A program made the position numbers and the translations under genes. Shown piece after piece: positions 39,670-50,903 of a stretch of DNA of 64,000 nucleotides. Within the stretch, counting starts at the first letter, position 1. Each line of letters starts with the position of its first letter. The DNA is taken from contig OW799233.1 of the NCBI GenBank assembly GCA_941918925.1, positions 82,590,055 to 82,654,054 of the forward strand. Direction: 5' to 3'. The stretch is from Phyto melanocephala. Its lineage: Eukaryota; Arthropoda; Insecta; Diptera; Rhinophoridae. A model generated the notes under the pieces. That model was not told the DNA's origin. It did not search any database and worked only from the letters and a program-made list of their open reading frames with translations.

Positions 39670-41408
39670 TTCAAGGGAAAATCTAACAATAATTGAGCAC
39701 CGAATTTGTAAATAAATATTCAACAACACAAAAAGAAGAAAAACCTTAAGACTGAATTGTACTGTTCGTAATAAGCATTTATACAGACTGATAGACAAAA
39801 TGTTTGTAAAAAGAACTCACGAAGATCTAAAAGGCACTCAGCACTTCATTTCGAAATAAAAATCAGATACACACATACTGGAATAAAGTTAACTCAAGAT
39901 GAAAATTAACTTCAGTTTCCATTAAGGGCATTTCCTTTTTCAATTGAACCAAATAATACGGAATTTTTATAAAAACAATTTCTCATTCTAATTTATTTAC
40001 TATTCGTATGCTCTATCTCTTTCACTTCAGTATAGATTGCATTTACAGGGGGCGCTGTGTAACATTCGGTTACCGCCATAATTGTTGCAAGCTGTATTAG
40101 TTAAACAGGCTGACTGTCAGGCAGGTAAACAAACAGGCAGACGACAGTCAAACAGTTCATGTGTGAGTTTTCTTTAGATATTTTTGTTGTTGTATTTGTA
40201 TTTAGTATCGAAATGAATGTTTTGTGCAGCCATGTTGCTTATGGTTGCAATAAACAATATTAAAGTATTTTACATTGAACATCTGAATTCTGCAATAAAT
40301 GAGAAACCATTATGCGTTCAACTTACATTAAAAATGTTAACATCTTTCTGTCAGGTTTGACAGAATAAAGAAATGTTTATTTTGGTTTTTTTTGTACAAG
40401 TCTAGAGAATAATAGATGGATTAGTGTATGTTATACGACTACAAAATGACTATATTATATTGCTTTAATTAATAGAATAAATTTATGTTAAATACCTATT
40501 TAAACTTTTCCAATTTCATTATTTTTTCATAATACTTTAATACTTTTGTTAGTTATATATTTAGCACACTGCACTGTTTGTTACTGCATAAAATTAATAT
40601 AGAGAAGTATATAACAAAGGTAACAAGCAAATTGTTTTATAGCTAATGTGAAACCTAAATAACTGTTCATACTTTCAAATTGCTTAAAATAAAACTTTGT
40701 TTCCTTAAGCAGCATCCAGCAAGTAAACGACTTAAAAATGTTGAACAAACTTAATTTACATACGCATATACTACATACATATATAATTCATCTTTTTATT
40801 CCATTGGAAGCAAGCCCTCCTTGCTACCCTTTTTTAAAGAAGTTTTAAGTTTAAATTTTCATTTATTGAAGCAGAGTATTTTATTAAAATAAAGGACAGC
40901 TTTAGCAAATGTTGCATAAATATTATAAAAGAAAATTTAACAAATGCAGAACTTAAGTATTAGTTTATGTGTCCGGTTTCTTAGGATTTGTATAAAAGAG
41001 TGAGTTTTTGATTTCATGGAAAATCAAACTGCAATCTCTAGCTTGAAAATATGGCTGCAGCTGATCTTTTCAATGAACATTTAAAATAAATAAAATAAAA
41101 TGGCGGTTGTTATGACAAACATAATAAAATTAAAAATTTATTTCAATACTTACCAGTCAATACTTGTGTGTTTCATTTTATCATTTACATAAATTCAGCA
41201 ATTTACTATATGCGATAAAATTTTTGTTCATATTACGAGGGTTGTTTGATAAAAAATTATGATAATTTCAAACACTCTTCAGTTTGATTGTTTGCTAAAT
41301 CATACTTATTTGACAATGAAAAATCCTTACACCATTTTGTCTTCTTATTCCGTTGAATTTTACGAATATTAACATTTTTGATTGTGAGAAGTCAATCCAA
41401 ATAAAAAA
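39670..41408. other. A/T-rich non-coding stretch
   Basis: It may begin with the 3' UTR of the exon above (AATAAA near 39703). Otherwise no gene. A GC-richer patch at 40045-40145 (GGGGGCGCTGTGTAACATTC) has no sustained frame. Confidence 0.45.
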
Positions 41409-42212
41409 AGGGTAAGAGTGCTATATTCGGCCGTGCCGAATCTTAAATACCCTTCACAACGTGTAGTCATGCAATAACAGTAGTTTGTATCACCATTCAT
41501 CCCATATGAAATACCTACATACAAATAAAAAACATACATATATAAAAACATCCCATTGTAAAATTATAAATTTACGTATGTATGTTAAAAAAAAATAAAA
41601 AAAAATTTAAAAAAAATTTAAAAAAAAATTAAAAAAAAAAAAAAATTTACAAAAAAAAATTAAAAAAAAATAATTAATATATATATAATAAATATAAAAC
41701 AAACAAAAAATAAAAATTAAAATAAAAATAATAATAAAAATATAAATAATATATTAAATAAAAAAAAAACAAAAATTAAAAAAAAATTAAATAAAAAAAA
41801 ATTTTTTTTTGGCTTAGCTGGGATTCGATGCCACGTTTTCTCTAACCAGTATACACGTTTTTATGTATGTATGTTGTTGTTGTAATGTTGTTTTTGTGAA
41901 AAAAAGATCGAGGTGGTCGTGGGTTTTTGCTCATATCTCAGTTGTTTATGTACCGATGTTTCTGATTTTCAATACCGATCTACTCTTATATTTCAAAACC
42001 TCACCCGCGTCCAAGCAATGTCGGGGGGCTTCAAAAAGTTGATTTCAACATACACACGGACAGATGGTAAGACGGACAGACTGACAGAGCTTAATCGACT
42101 CCCCTATTCATAAGCTTTCAGAAAATATATACTTTACGGGGTCGGAAATGAAAATTGTAGAAATTTCACACGGAATGACAAACCTATATATACCACTGTG
42201 TGAAGGGTATAA
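41409..42212 (-). mobile_element. Mini-me-like element, subfamily A copy 2
   Basis: Inverted relative to 35880. It opens GTAAGAGTGCTATATTCGGC with the GCCGTGC hairpin loop, then 'ACCCTTCACAACGTGTAGTC'. A very long A-rich run follows (41585-41815), then 'GGGATTCGATGCCACG' and 'GATCGAGGTGGTCGTGGG'. The tail has GACAGA-type repeats (complement of GTCY), 'CTTAATCGACTCCCCTATTC' and 'CTGTGTGAAGGGTATAATAA'. Confidence 0.85.
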
Positions 42213-42393
42213 TAAACATCCCAAGAAAAAATTTACTTATTTAATGAATAAAGAATATATATGTATGTAGGTACTGCGTACATGTTTAAAAATTCAAATG
42301 ATAAAAAATATTGCAAAAACAAAACGTGTGGGGAATTGAAAAATATTGTATTTATACAAAAAAAAAAAAAAAACACGGACAAATTTAATATGA

Positions 42394-43657
42394 ACAAGCA
42401 AGAGTACTATACTCGGCTATGCAGAATTTTTGATACCCACCACCATTTTTATAGTACAAAATTTATTATTTTATTCTTTACAGTAATCGCGCCGGAATCA
42501 TTTCGTTATACTAAAATACGTTTTACTTTCTTTGTGTAATTTCGATTTGTTAATAATTTATTTTCTTAAATTTACTCTCACAATGAAAGATTAAGTATTT
42601 CTACATTAGAAACGATAGCACTGACACTTGTTTACTAGAATTTTGTATTTTTATGAAAACGAAGACTATAATTTGGTAACCAGTGGTAGATAGAAAATAA
42701 TAATAGCTTTATGTGGGCATGGCACCTCCTACTTTTAAAATAGTATAATTAATATTTAAATTCAACTCAAATGAATTTAAGATAAAGCGTTGTATGGGAA
42801 GTAAAGTAGGCGTTTAATTAGGCTTGTCACCTTAATTTTTTGGAATTATACTTAAATGTATATGTGCAAAATTTCTTCGTCATATATTTATTTCTGTCTG
42901 TTTAGTGAGCTTTTAAATTTCATTATTATTAGATTATGTGAGAAGTGGGCCTTGAAGTAGGCGTGTCAAAGAAGTTTTTGCTAATAAATTCGACTTAGGT
43001 ATTAAAAAATTGTCCTTTATTCTTCCAAAAAATTTGTACAAAAAAAATTTATGGATTTAAGATAAAGCGTAATATGGAAAGTAGGCGTTAGAGTGGGCGT
43101 GTTACCTTAGTTTTCAGTCTTTTGATGAAAAAGCAACGTTTGAAAATTTCAGAATCGTACATAAAATTTTGTCAGTTTTATTACGTTTTAAATGTTAAAT
43201 TTACCGAATAGGACACTGTGCGGTATAAATTTTTGTACATTTTGATCTAGAACTCCTTTCATAATGTATAGATTTCAGCAATACAATATTTTTACTCAGG
43301 AAACATACCCGCGATATTTTATCGCTCTCAGTCAATACGTTTAGACACGATCGCATTTGGTTCGATATTGGAAGGACATGGCTTTTTTGACCTACTCTTG
43401 TTTAAAAGCTAAAACTTTTTTCTTAATATATTGATTTAGCCCATTTTCAATACCAAACAAACCTTGTGTATACTTAATATTCTGGCAGAATTTGATCCCC
43501 TTAATTTTTTCGGTTTGAGCTCTATCGAGCTTTTAACAGACGGACCGACATGCCTGAATTGTCTTAAAATGAAACTAGTACTCAGAAAATATATACTTTA
43601 TGGCGGATCGACAAAATGAATATACCTCAACAAAATTTTTTTGTGGTGGGTGTAAAA
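42394..43657 (-). mobile_element. Mini-me-like element, subfamily B copy 1 (inverted)
   Basis: It opens CAAGAGTACTATACTCGGC, 'TTTTTGATACCCACCACCAT' and ends 'TTTGTGGTGGGTGTAAAAAG'. The body has the subfamily B blocks 'GTAGGCGTGTCAAAG', 'GTGGGCGTGTTACC', 'ACACGATCGCATTTGGTTCG' and 'GCTCTATCGAGCTTTTAAC'. About 1.26 kb, no coding capacity. Its GTCY end faces that of the next copy 125 bp away. Confidence 0.85.
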
Positions 43658-43781
43658 AGAATGTTGTTCATATAAGTAGCTACGTTCATACATAAATATT
43701 TCCATCACTTACTGTCATACACTTGATCACTACTCAGTCCTGTATTTATTGTATGAGTTTATGCATACATTTTTTTAAGTT

Positions 43782-45145
43782 TTAATACCCGCCACGAAAA
43801 AAAATGTTGGGAGTATATTCATTTTGTCATTTCGTTTGTAACACATTGAAATATCCATTTTCGACCCCATAAAGTATATATTTTATGAATCGTGGTCTAA
43901 TTTTATGACGATATAGCTATATCCATGCCTGTCTGTCGGTTAAAAGCTCGATAGAGCTCGAACCGAAAACAGTTAAGGGACTCAAAATTTTTTAGAATAT
44001 TTCTTATACACAAAGTTTGTTTGGCATTAAAAATATGCTAAATCGGTATATCAGGAAGAGAGTTTTATTTCGTAATGCAAGAGTACAAGCAAAGAAAAAC
44101 CATGATTAAGACATGATACCGATTGTCATACTATAATCTCTATACTTATATTTGGTTGTCGAAAAGAAGTAATAGTTAAATTTATTTTATTTCGTCTACG
44201 GTTTTGTCACTATAATCAAGCGTATATTTTTGGTATGATTGCAGTTTAAAAATAGTATGATTAGAAAATGGTTATGACAAAAATAACATTATATTGAAAA
44301 GTATTTTAAATTGCAAATAATTATGAAATAATATGTGGGACAACAGTATCAAGTAATCAAACAATGATTTTTTATAATAATATTTTGATTTCAACTGTTC
44401 TTCTTCTTGTGGAATAAATTTCTATTATATCAAAAGTTTGAGAAGTCTAAAAATGTGAACAAAATTTTGAAAAAATTAAAGAATTTTAAAAAATAATCTA
44501 GAAAATTTAAAAAAGATTGATGTAAAAATTGCAATTAAAATAGTAAGTGCAATTAGTTTATCTAACTTAAAGCAAAATGCAATAATTTGCGCTAAAAAAG
44601 CAAAGACTATAGATTTCAACTATAGTCATATACATATATGGTTATTGCGTGATATTTTTATTAAACATAATAATTATAATTGGCAACCATTATATGTTTT
44701 AACGATAATCATACAATTCAATCATAGTTTGTTGCTCTTAGATTATGATTGCCACAACCATGTTTTTTCTTTGCATATAAGTTGAACTTACTAGCAAAAG
44801 CTTTTTTGACATGCCTAATTCAACGCCTACTTTAACGCCCACTTCTTACATAATTTACTGTTAATGAAATTTAAGGGCACATAAAACCGATTGAATTAAA
44901 TGTATTCGATTTTAAAATTTCGCAAGTATACTTAGCTTTCTGGTAAATACTTAAGCTTTCATTGTAAGACTTAATTTAAGGAAATAAATCATTAGAAAAT
45001 CGAAGTTACATATTTTAGTATACAGAGATTATTCCATAGCGATTACTGTAAACAACAAAATAATAATTTTTGTGCTATAAAAGTACACAAAATTGATGAT
45101 GGGTATGTAAAATTCGGCACAGTCGAATATAATGCTATTAACTTT
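43782..45145 (+). mobile_element. Mini-me-like element, subfamily B copy 2
   Basis: It opens TAATACCCGCCACGAAAAA, 'TTTTGTCATTTCGTTTGTAA', 'CCCATAAAGTATATATTTTA', 'GTTAAAAGCTCGATAGAGCT' and 'TTTGGCATTAAAAATATGCT'. It ends 'GATGATGGGTATGTAAAATT' plus the hairpin ATTCGGCACAGTCGAAT. The centre (44080-44780) has lost resemblance. With the inverted copy to its left it forms a head-to-head pair. Confidence 0.8.
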
Positions 45146-45289
45146 TTTAACTTTTGTTTGTTGCTATCCTCAACCAAGTAGTAATATACGTTCGTTTAAA
45201 ACCCTATAAGCAACAGGGTAGTTGTCTATGAAAATAACGCACTTTTGCATTTATCAACTAACTATAAGCTAACTACAAAGTAATGGCAA

Positions 45290-45490
45290 GGTTAGGTTAG
45301 GTTAGGTAGAACAGGCAGCTGTTGTGCAGCTCACTTGGGTCCATTATATTGATCCCTTTGTGATACCTGAATAGAAAAGTAAGAATGGAATAGAAAGGAA
45401 GCAGACAAGTCCAGAGTCTCCGGTGGGAATCGAACCCGCAACCCCCAAACTAGCAGAACAGCACACTGCTGACTAGTTCATCGGGGCACC
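45290..45490 (-). mobile_element. tRNA-derived SINE with LINE-like 3' tail
   Basis: Read on the minus strand it starts GGTGCCCCGATGAACTAGTC and has a good polymerase III B box, GGTTCGATTCC (45426-45436), with a looser A-box region (TAGTCAGCAGTGTGC) 35-40 bases before it, as in a tRNA gene. After a short middle comes a tail 'GGTATCACAAAGGGATCAAT', 'ATAATGGACCCAAGTG', ending in CCTAACCTAACCTAACC. The tail matches 61276-61350, the 3' end of the decayed LINE. The head does not fold as a complete tRNA, so it is a retroposon and not a tRNA gene. Confidence 0.8.
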
Positions 45491-45599
45491 CAAATATTTT
45501 CCTTTAAGAAATACAGACTGTAAACGGTATTTTTGCTCTATTGTTTTTATAATTTTGATGTTTTTTGCGCTGTGATTCACTTAAGTTATGCCCGGCGCA

Positions 45600-45924
45600 C
45601 AACTGGGACGAATGACGAATTTCGCCCAACACGACGAACTCGTCGACAAAAATCCTCTGTGTAAACTCGTCGTGTGAAGCACAATAACGCCGAAAAAGTA
45701 ACATTTTTTATAGTTGATAAAATTGTTTACTGTTTGTGCAAAAAAAAAAAAAACAAAAATAATCGAAGAATTTAATTTTTTGTGAAACTCAACTATATAT
45801 TAATTATAATTTCTGTAATAATAAAAACTGGTTTACGTATAAGCAAACGTTTGCAAATAATGTCGTGGGTACGTGCAGTAAACAATAATATTCGCGACGA
45901 GAAATTCATCGTTCGTCCCAATTG
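45600..45924. mobile_element. 325-bp fold-back element
   Basis: The ends CAACTGGGACGAATGACGAA (from 45600) and the inverted TTCATCGTTCGTCCCAATTG (to 45924) pair with three mismatches. A CGTCG-rich block (CGACGAACTCGTCGAC) sits inside the left arm. No coding sequence. Confidence 0.6.
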
Positions 45925-46246
45925 TTCCAAATGTAACCAAATTATTTATTTAATAAATTATATTTATTTTCTACATATCTCTATAATAAAATTTCTAAAA
46001 ATAAATAACAAAAATTTCGCAAATTAATTTGAAAACTTAAAGTCTATTTTTAGTTTACTCAAATGCAACTAACTTTAAGCTAGCTGGCTAGCAGTAGTTA
46101 ACTTAAAGTTAGTTGAAATTCCGGACAATCAACTACTGCGTAGGACATCGCAATGATAAAATAGTCAATTATTGTTTCCACCATTAACCACCACAATTTG
46201 CGAAAAGTTGCTTGTAGGGTATTAACTGCTTTTAAATATTAATTTA

Positions 46247-46375
46247 TGTGCAGTTTTTAGAATCCAAACAATCGCTTTGTGTGAAAATTTAACATGTGTT
46301 TTGTTATTGTAACAAAAACAAAATACACACATAACGTCCACAGAAAGCGATCGGTTGGATTGTAAAAACAGCACA
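46247..46375. mobile_element. 129-bp MITE, family T copy 2
   Basis: Second copy of the element at 1713-1845. The ends are TGTGCAGTTTTTAGAATCC and inverted TGTGCTGTTTTTACAATCC, both running into CGATCGCTTT-type sequence, with the shared core 'ACATGTGTTTTGTTATTGTA'. The left flank is TTA and the right flank TGA, a target duplication with one change. Confidence 0.85.
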
Positions 46376-46832
46376 TGAAATTGTTGCTGCATTAAATTCT
46401 GCTGCTGTTTGTTATAAAGTATTTAATTTATTTTTTTAATCAATTTCTGTCATTGCGTTTCTTTTTAATTTTTTTCTTTTTTACTTGGCCTTTTTTAAAC
46501 GCGTTGTGTATGAGAGTGGTTTGTGTTGTTGCTGATGCCATTTATTGTATTTAAATAATCGCCACTAATCGCATCTTCTAATAAAGTTTTTTAAAATATT
46601 GCATTAAACAAGTTTCTACAGTGCCGCACCTCTACTTAAAAGTTGTGTCTTTAAGCCATTTTGTAGCCATGTCCCAACCGATAATTGCACGTCCATACAA
46701 AAACAAAAAAAAAACACACACACACAACTAGTCAGCAACATATTAATAAATTGACATTTCATTGCAAAAAAAAAAAGTTACACAATTTTCGATCAATAAC
46801 AAATTGCGTTTTTAAATGGACGATGAATGCAG
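46376..46832. other. Non-coding stretch
   Basis: No gene recognised. CA-rich and A-rich short tracts lie at 46700-46775. Confidence 0.45.
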
Positions 46833-46944
46833 TTATTGCTGATGTTGTTTTGAGACTTTTTTACTCATACATACATACATAGGTTTATACACACTGCATT
46901 CACTGAGCCGACTTAGTGTAAATTGCAATTTACGATTTTTTATA

Positions 46945-47102
46945 ATGTAGAAACTCATTAGTGACTTCGATCCAGACTGAGCTTCCTGTGCTGGATCAAA
47001 AGCAGCTATAACAGCAGCATGAACAGCTGAAATAGTATGGCCATTTGAAGAAGTATGTAACTGAACATTCGTGTCAATCTGACATTTTTTTAAAGGTCTC
47101 AT
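46945..47102 (-). pseudogene. Coding-like fragment of unknown origin
   Basis: I do not recognise it. A minus-strand frame opens with ATG at 47102 and reads MRPLKKCQIDTNVQLHTSS, NGHTISAVHAAVIAAFDPAQ, EAQSGSKSLMSFYII. It then runs into A/T-driven sequence (the frame formally ends at 46833). The Ala/Ser/Gln/His-rich, varied composition over 50 codons differs from chance ORFs in this window, which are Phe/Ile/Lys/Asn-rich. It could be an exon, a retrocopy fragment or an eroded transposon ORF. I see no convincing splice signals on either side. Confidence 0.3.
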
Positions 47103-47609
47103 TTTAATCGTTTAGACCATTGATATCAATTGCTTAAATACATTATTTGAAAGGACAAAAGCGAACATGTACGCCACACCATTCAGGTGCAACCGATTGA
47201 GAAAATCGTAAATTAATGACTCCATTTGCCTAAAATGATCTCATTAAAGCGGCTTAAGTTAAAAGGCTTAAAATGTCTGCAGGCAAATCTTTCGCGAAGA
47301 CTTTAAGTCAGTTATATAAAAGAATTTTTTCTTTTTTGTTCACTAAAAATCAATCTTTAGTTAATCTCTAAATTGAACTTTTATCATTTGTCTGCTTTAT
47401 TCCTTTATTTTAAATATTTAATTTACAAAATTTCAAGTGCAAATGATAATTCGATTTACTATCGAACATTATGAAATTTTTTTAGTTTATCTAGAATTAA
47501 ATCACTTATTACGAAAACTTCCACAGCTATGAGCTTTAAGAACGAAACATAATTGAGACATTTCGAGTTTTTCCATACAATGAAACGTTCATATAACAAT
47601 AGTGATATA
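47103..47609. other. Non-coding stretch
   Basis: No gene or repeat recognised. Confidence 0.45.
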
Positions 47610-47988
47610 GGGCCAATTCAAAGTTGACTCTCATATTGTACTACATCATATAATTCATATTAATATGACTAGTGACTTTGAACACCTTTTGTTAACAAAT
47701 TATGTATTTAATACAAGAAAGAAGACAAAGAGATGTTAAAAATTGTATGTATACAGGAAAGAAGAAAATAGAAAATAATCTCTCTGAGAGGTGAGAAGCG
47801 AAGAAATTCTCTCTGAGAGACAGTATAGTTAAAAGTATAACATAAACAATTCCTTATACATAGGAAACAAATGTGTAAAGTCATATTATTTTTTTTGTAT
47901 GGAAATTACTAACAAAAATTTTAAGCATGCATAAAATAATATGAAATAGTACAAATACGACTGATATGCAACCACTTTGAATTGGCCC
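47610..47988. mobile_element. 379-bp inverted-repeat element
   Basis: The ends GGGCCAATTCAAAGT (from 47610) and inverted ACTTTGAATTGGCCC (to 47988) match perfectly over 15 bp. Inner blocks also pair (TGTACTA/TAGTACA, AATTCATATT/AATATGAAAT). Inside, CTCTCTGAGAG occurs twice (about 47780 and 47808). No coding sequence. A TA or ATA target duplication is possible but not certain. Confidence 0.7.
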
Positions 47989-48074
47989 ATAAAATCTACT
48001 CGTATTTTTCAACATACTCGCATTTTTTCTTATACTCTAATTTTAAGACACTCACGCTTTGTCAAACCGTACCC

Positions 48075-48260
48075 TTACAACAAGTAGGTGTTAAATCAAG
48101 CGAATAGGGCTGCCTTCTTATAGGTCCATTTTTGAGTCGGTTGTCAAACGTTTCTCTAAACACAGTGCTTCACGCGCTGTATGACATAATGTGCCGCCTT
48201 GCTCAAATCATTTCAACTACAAATGATGATTCACGAGATAGAGCTGCTAATACAGGAGTT
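48075..48260 (-). pseudogene. Mariner/Tc1-type transposase trace M4
   Basis: On the minus strand one frame gives 'CHTAREALCLEKR', like the segment after the second catalytic Asp. Another gives 'FRETFDNRLKNGPI' then 'RRQPYSLDLTPT', like the stretch with the third catalytic Asp (SLDLTP). Stops and a frameshift interrupt it. No terminal repeats found. The match is short, so confidence is limited. Confidence 0.45.
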
Positions 48261-48990
48261 AAATCGATAAGTTCGAGTTCTATGCCATACTCGTGTCTAC
48301 AGAGGCGATGGCTTGTTCTGTACGCACATAACGGGTTCAATTTAGATGCTTATTATTCAAGAAAGTAAATGTGGTCATAAGTTTATCTATAGTATTGTAT
48401 ATTAGCCGTAAATGATTATGCGTAATGTAAACTTCAAAAAAAGCTCTACAAGCTTGTCGAATAAAGCGCAAATTTTGGAAATAATTTCCGTTTGTAAGCG
48501 TTGTTCTGGTGTCGAACACACTTCATTACTATGGCAGCTAGATTTACAGTTATCCTTTTCGGAAATTCTTTTGATCTAAAAAAATACCCTGTCAAATCAA
48601 CATTTCTTTTTTGCAGTTTTGGCTTTTGGTTGAAATTGAAATTGCGAACTTTTTTCTTCACTACTTAATTACACATGTTACTAAGAGAACCACCAAAAAT
48701 AGACTACATTTTTAAAAGCCAGTGATTTTATTTGATATTTTTTAAACCGTTTTAAAAATGTTGAAAAACAATATTTAACTCTTTACTGCAGCGATAATTC
48801 TGCACATTTTGTTCTGAGCAAACAAACTGTCTAAAGGAATGTGAAGGCATGTTTATATTCTTTAAATCTACCGCCTGCTGTGGAACTAGATTTTCGTCAT
48901 AAACGTTGAATCAACAACAACACAAAGTTCTTTTGCCTGTTCCTGCTGCGTCAAAGTATTCGATTTGTTCATCTTCATTTATTCAGACAT
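48261..48990 (-). pseudogene. Coding-like minus-strand remnant, unidentified
   Basis: Several short minus-strand pieces look more protein-like than background: MKMNKSNTLTQQEQAKELC and VVVDSTFMTKI (48978-48886), RNVDLTGYFFRSKEFPKRIT, VNLAAIVMKCVRHQNNAYKR (within 48661-48446), and TNGNYFQNLRFIRQACRAFF (within 48519-48337). They lie upstream of mariner trace M4 in the same orientation, so they may belong to one decayed element or to a dead host gene. I recognise no domain. Confidence 0.25.
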
Positions 48991-50330
48991 ATTTTTTAGG
49001 TACTTTTCTTTTATGTTATTCACTTTCGTCTTCTGTTTTTTTTCCGAACGCTCTAAATTTAATTTAGAAAAAACCCAAATTTCAGTTTTGGTATAAAAAT
49101 ATAAAGCGCAACTAATTTTTAAAAAATATTAAGCCAAAATTCTATTCAGCGAAAAAAAAATCAAACAAAAAAAGGACTGAAAAAAGAAAAAAGAGAAGAC
49201 GAGACCAACGGTTGTAAAAGCCAAAACTAAACAAAACAAATTTTTCCAACAAAAGTGAAATGACTTCGAATGTAAATAGTTTTCACAAAAAGTAAAACCA
49301 AGACAACATCCATCAGTCATAAACGTGAAATACAAACCCTTTTTTTGACGTTTTTCGACTCGTATAAATATTTACAACAGCCAGAGTTACAAACAAAAGA
49401 AAAAGACTAAACACTCATAATTTATGACCGAAGTAAAAATTGCAATTTGATGAATTTGACCTGCTTTTTTGTACGTTTTCATGGGTGTTTGTTATAGTTT
49501 TTGCTGTGTTGGTGTAGTTTTTTGTTACAGTGTTGAATGCATTTTAGCATCAACAGGCAGACGGACCTCATAATTTATACTTAAGAAATAACAAAAACAA
49601 CGCCAACGACAACGTGAAACATTAAAAAAATATTGACACAAAAAACATTTTGAGTTGTTATTTACGAAGGAGTTAAAAAGTTTCATATTTTAAGACCCTG
49701 TTTCAAAGAAGATAAGATAGATTTATGTACTCACTTCACAGTGTTGCTTAAGTCAAGTTGCTGTGGGTTAACAAACTATAATGTTTGTTGTTTTATACGC
49801 TGTATATGTTTGTTTGTTTGTTTGTTTGTTAATTTTGTTGTTGTTTGGCGTGCTCTATCGATAACAAATTTACAGTTTAAACCGTTTTTTTATGAGTTTA
49901 CGCATTTAATGGGCTTCGTTCTTTTTTTTTTTTTTTTCAATTTTAATAGAATACCACAGACCACATGTCAATCGTTGACAAAATATTTGTATACGGTTAA
50001 ATGAGTGTTGGTTGATCAAACTGTGTAAATAAATGTTAAATTTTTATATTTTGTTGCAAAATTCGGTTTATTTATTATTTAGTTACGTGGTAAGGTGGCG
50101 GAAAATCTGACATCTACAATTTGACTATTTAAACAACAAAAATCTTCTTATTTTAAAATAGCAGTATTATATAAAAATAAAATCTAGTATAGTTTTACCT
50201 TTCTCTTTATTAATTTGTTGAAATCAAAAAATGACACATTAAAAAATTTTATAAAAAGAAATTTTAAAATTAACGGTTTAATTGTAAAGAAACAAAATTA
50301 TGATTCAATAAATGTATTAAACATTAAAAT
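48991..50330. other. A/T-rich non-coding stretch
   Basis: No gene recognised. A GTTT microsatellite (about six units) lies at 49807-49831. Confidence 0.5.
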
Positions 50331-50903
50331 ATGATTAGGTACCAGGTGTCAGACGCCATGTTGGGCTTCAAACTTTTTCATTGTGTAACATATTCAACAA
50401 GTCCCACCCTCTTTGTTGACACCCATATTTATGTATGGGGTTGAAAACGTACACATTCTGGAAGTCTGTAGGGCCGGCCATTTTGGATTTACAATAACAC
50501 AAAATATATATGAATTTTTATTTATAAGCAATAAAATTGCTCTCACAAAGTGGTCTAGTTCTTTAGATAAACTTTTATTAACCCTTAATTCCCTACCTGG
50601 AGTCTTAATACTCTGGCATTTGCATGCATACTTGTGTCCCTGTAACTTCCGGTCACTACCCATAGTAACTTACATCTGTGCTGGTCGATGATTTTAGTGA
50701 TCTCGCTTGCTTTTTGTCGAGTACAAAAGTTTTTTATGAGTATGAGAAGTTGGTAATTATGGTAATTTATTTGTAAAATTATTTTTATAATTTGTTGCAA
50801 AAAATAGCACCCGCTTTTGTAATTATAACAAGAATATTTCCCATAGTCTAATACAAATGAAATGTACTTACTAGTGAGCGTTGGTTGAAAAAAGACCTAA
50901 CTA
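50331..50903. other. Non-coding stretch with a GC-richer patch
   Basis: The patch 50340-50490 (GGTGTCAGACGCCATGTTGG, GTAGGGCCGGCCATTTTGG) resembles old dispersed repeat material but I cannot place it. Frames on both strands (50394-50691) shadow each other without recognisable domains. Confidence 0.35.

Larger units (their letters stand above)
45205..46150. mobile_element. Eroded palindromic element hosting a SINE and a smaller fold-back
   Basis: The left part (GGTAGTTGTCTATG ... CAACTAACTATAAGCTAACT, 45217-45275) and, inverted, the right part (AGTAGTTGATTGTCC ... CAACTAACTTTAAGTTAACT, 46139-46097) are related inverted repeats. CAACTAACTTTAAG/CTTAAAGTTAGTTG also forms a local hairpin at 46066-46114. 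The SINE (45290-45490) and a smaller inverted-repeat unit (45600-45924) lie between them. Confidence 0.45.

Noticed and set aside
45290..45308. TTAGG repeats resembling insect telomere sequence
   Set aside because: Only about three units, and they form the end of a SINE tail on the minus strand. Flies of this type lack TTAGG telomeres.
45420..45490. tRNA gene on the minus strand
   Set aside because: The B box is good, but the acceptor stem does not pair and the sequence continues into a LINE-type tail.
50394..50691. 89-92-codon ORFs on both strands
   Set aside because: Mutually antisense over a GC-richer patch; neither shows a domain and I cannot choose between them.
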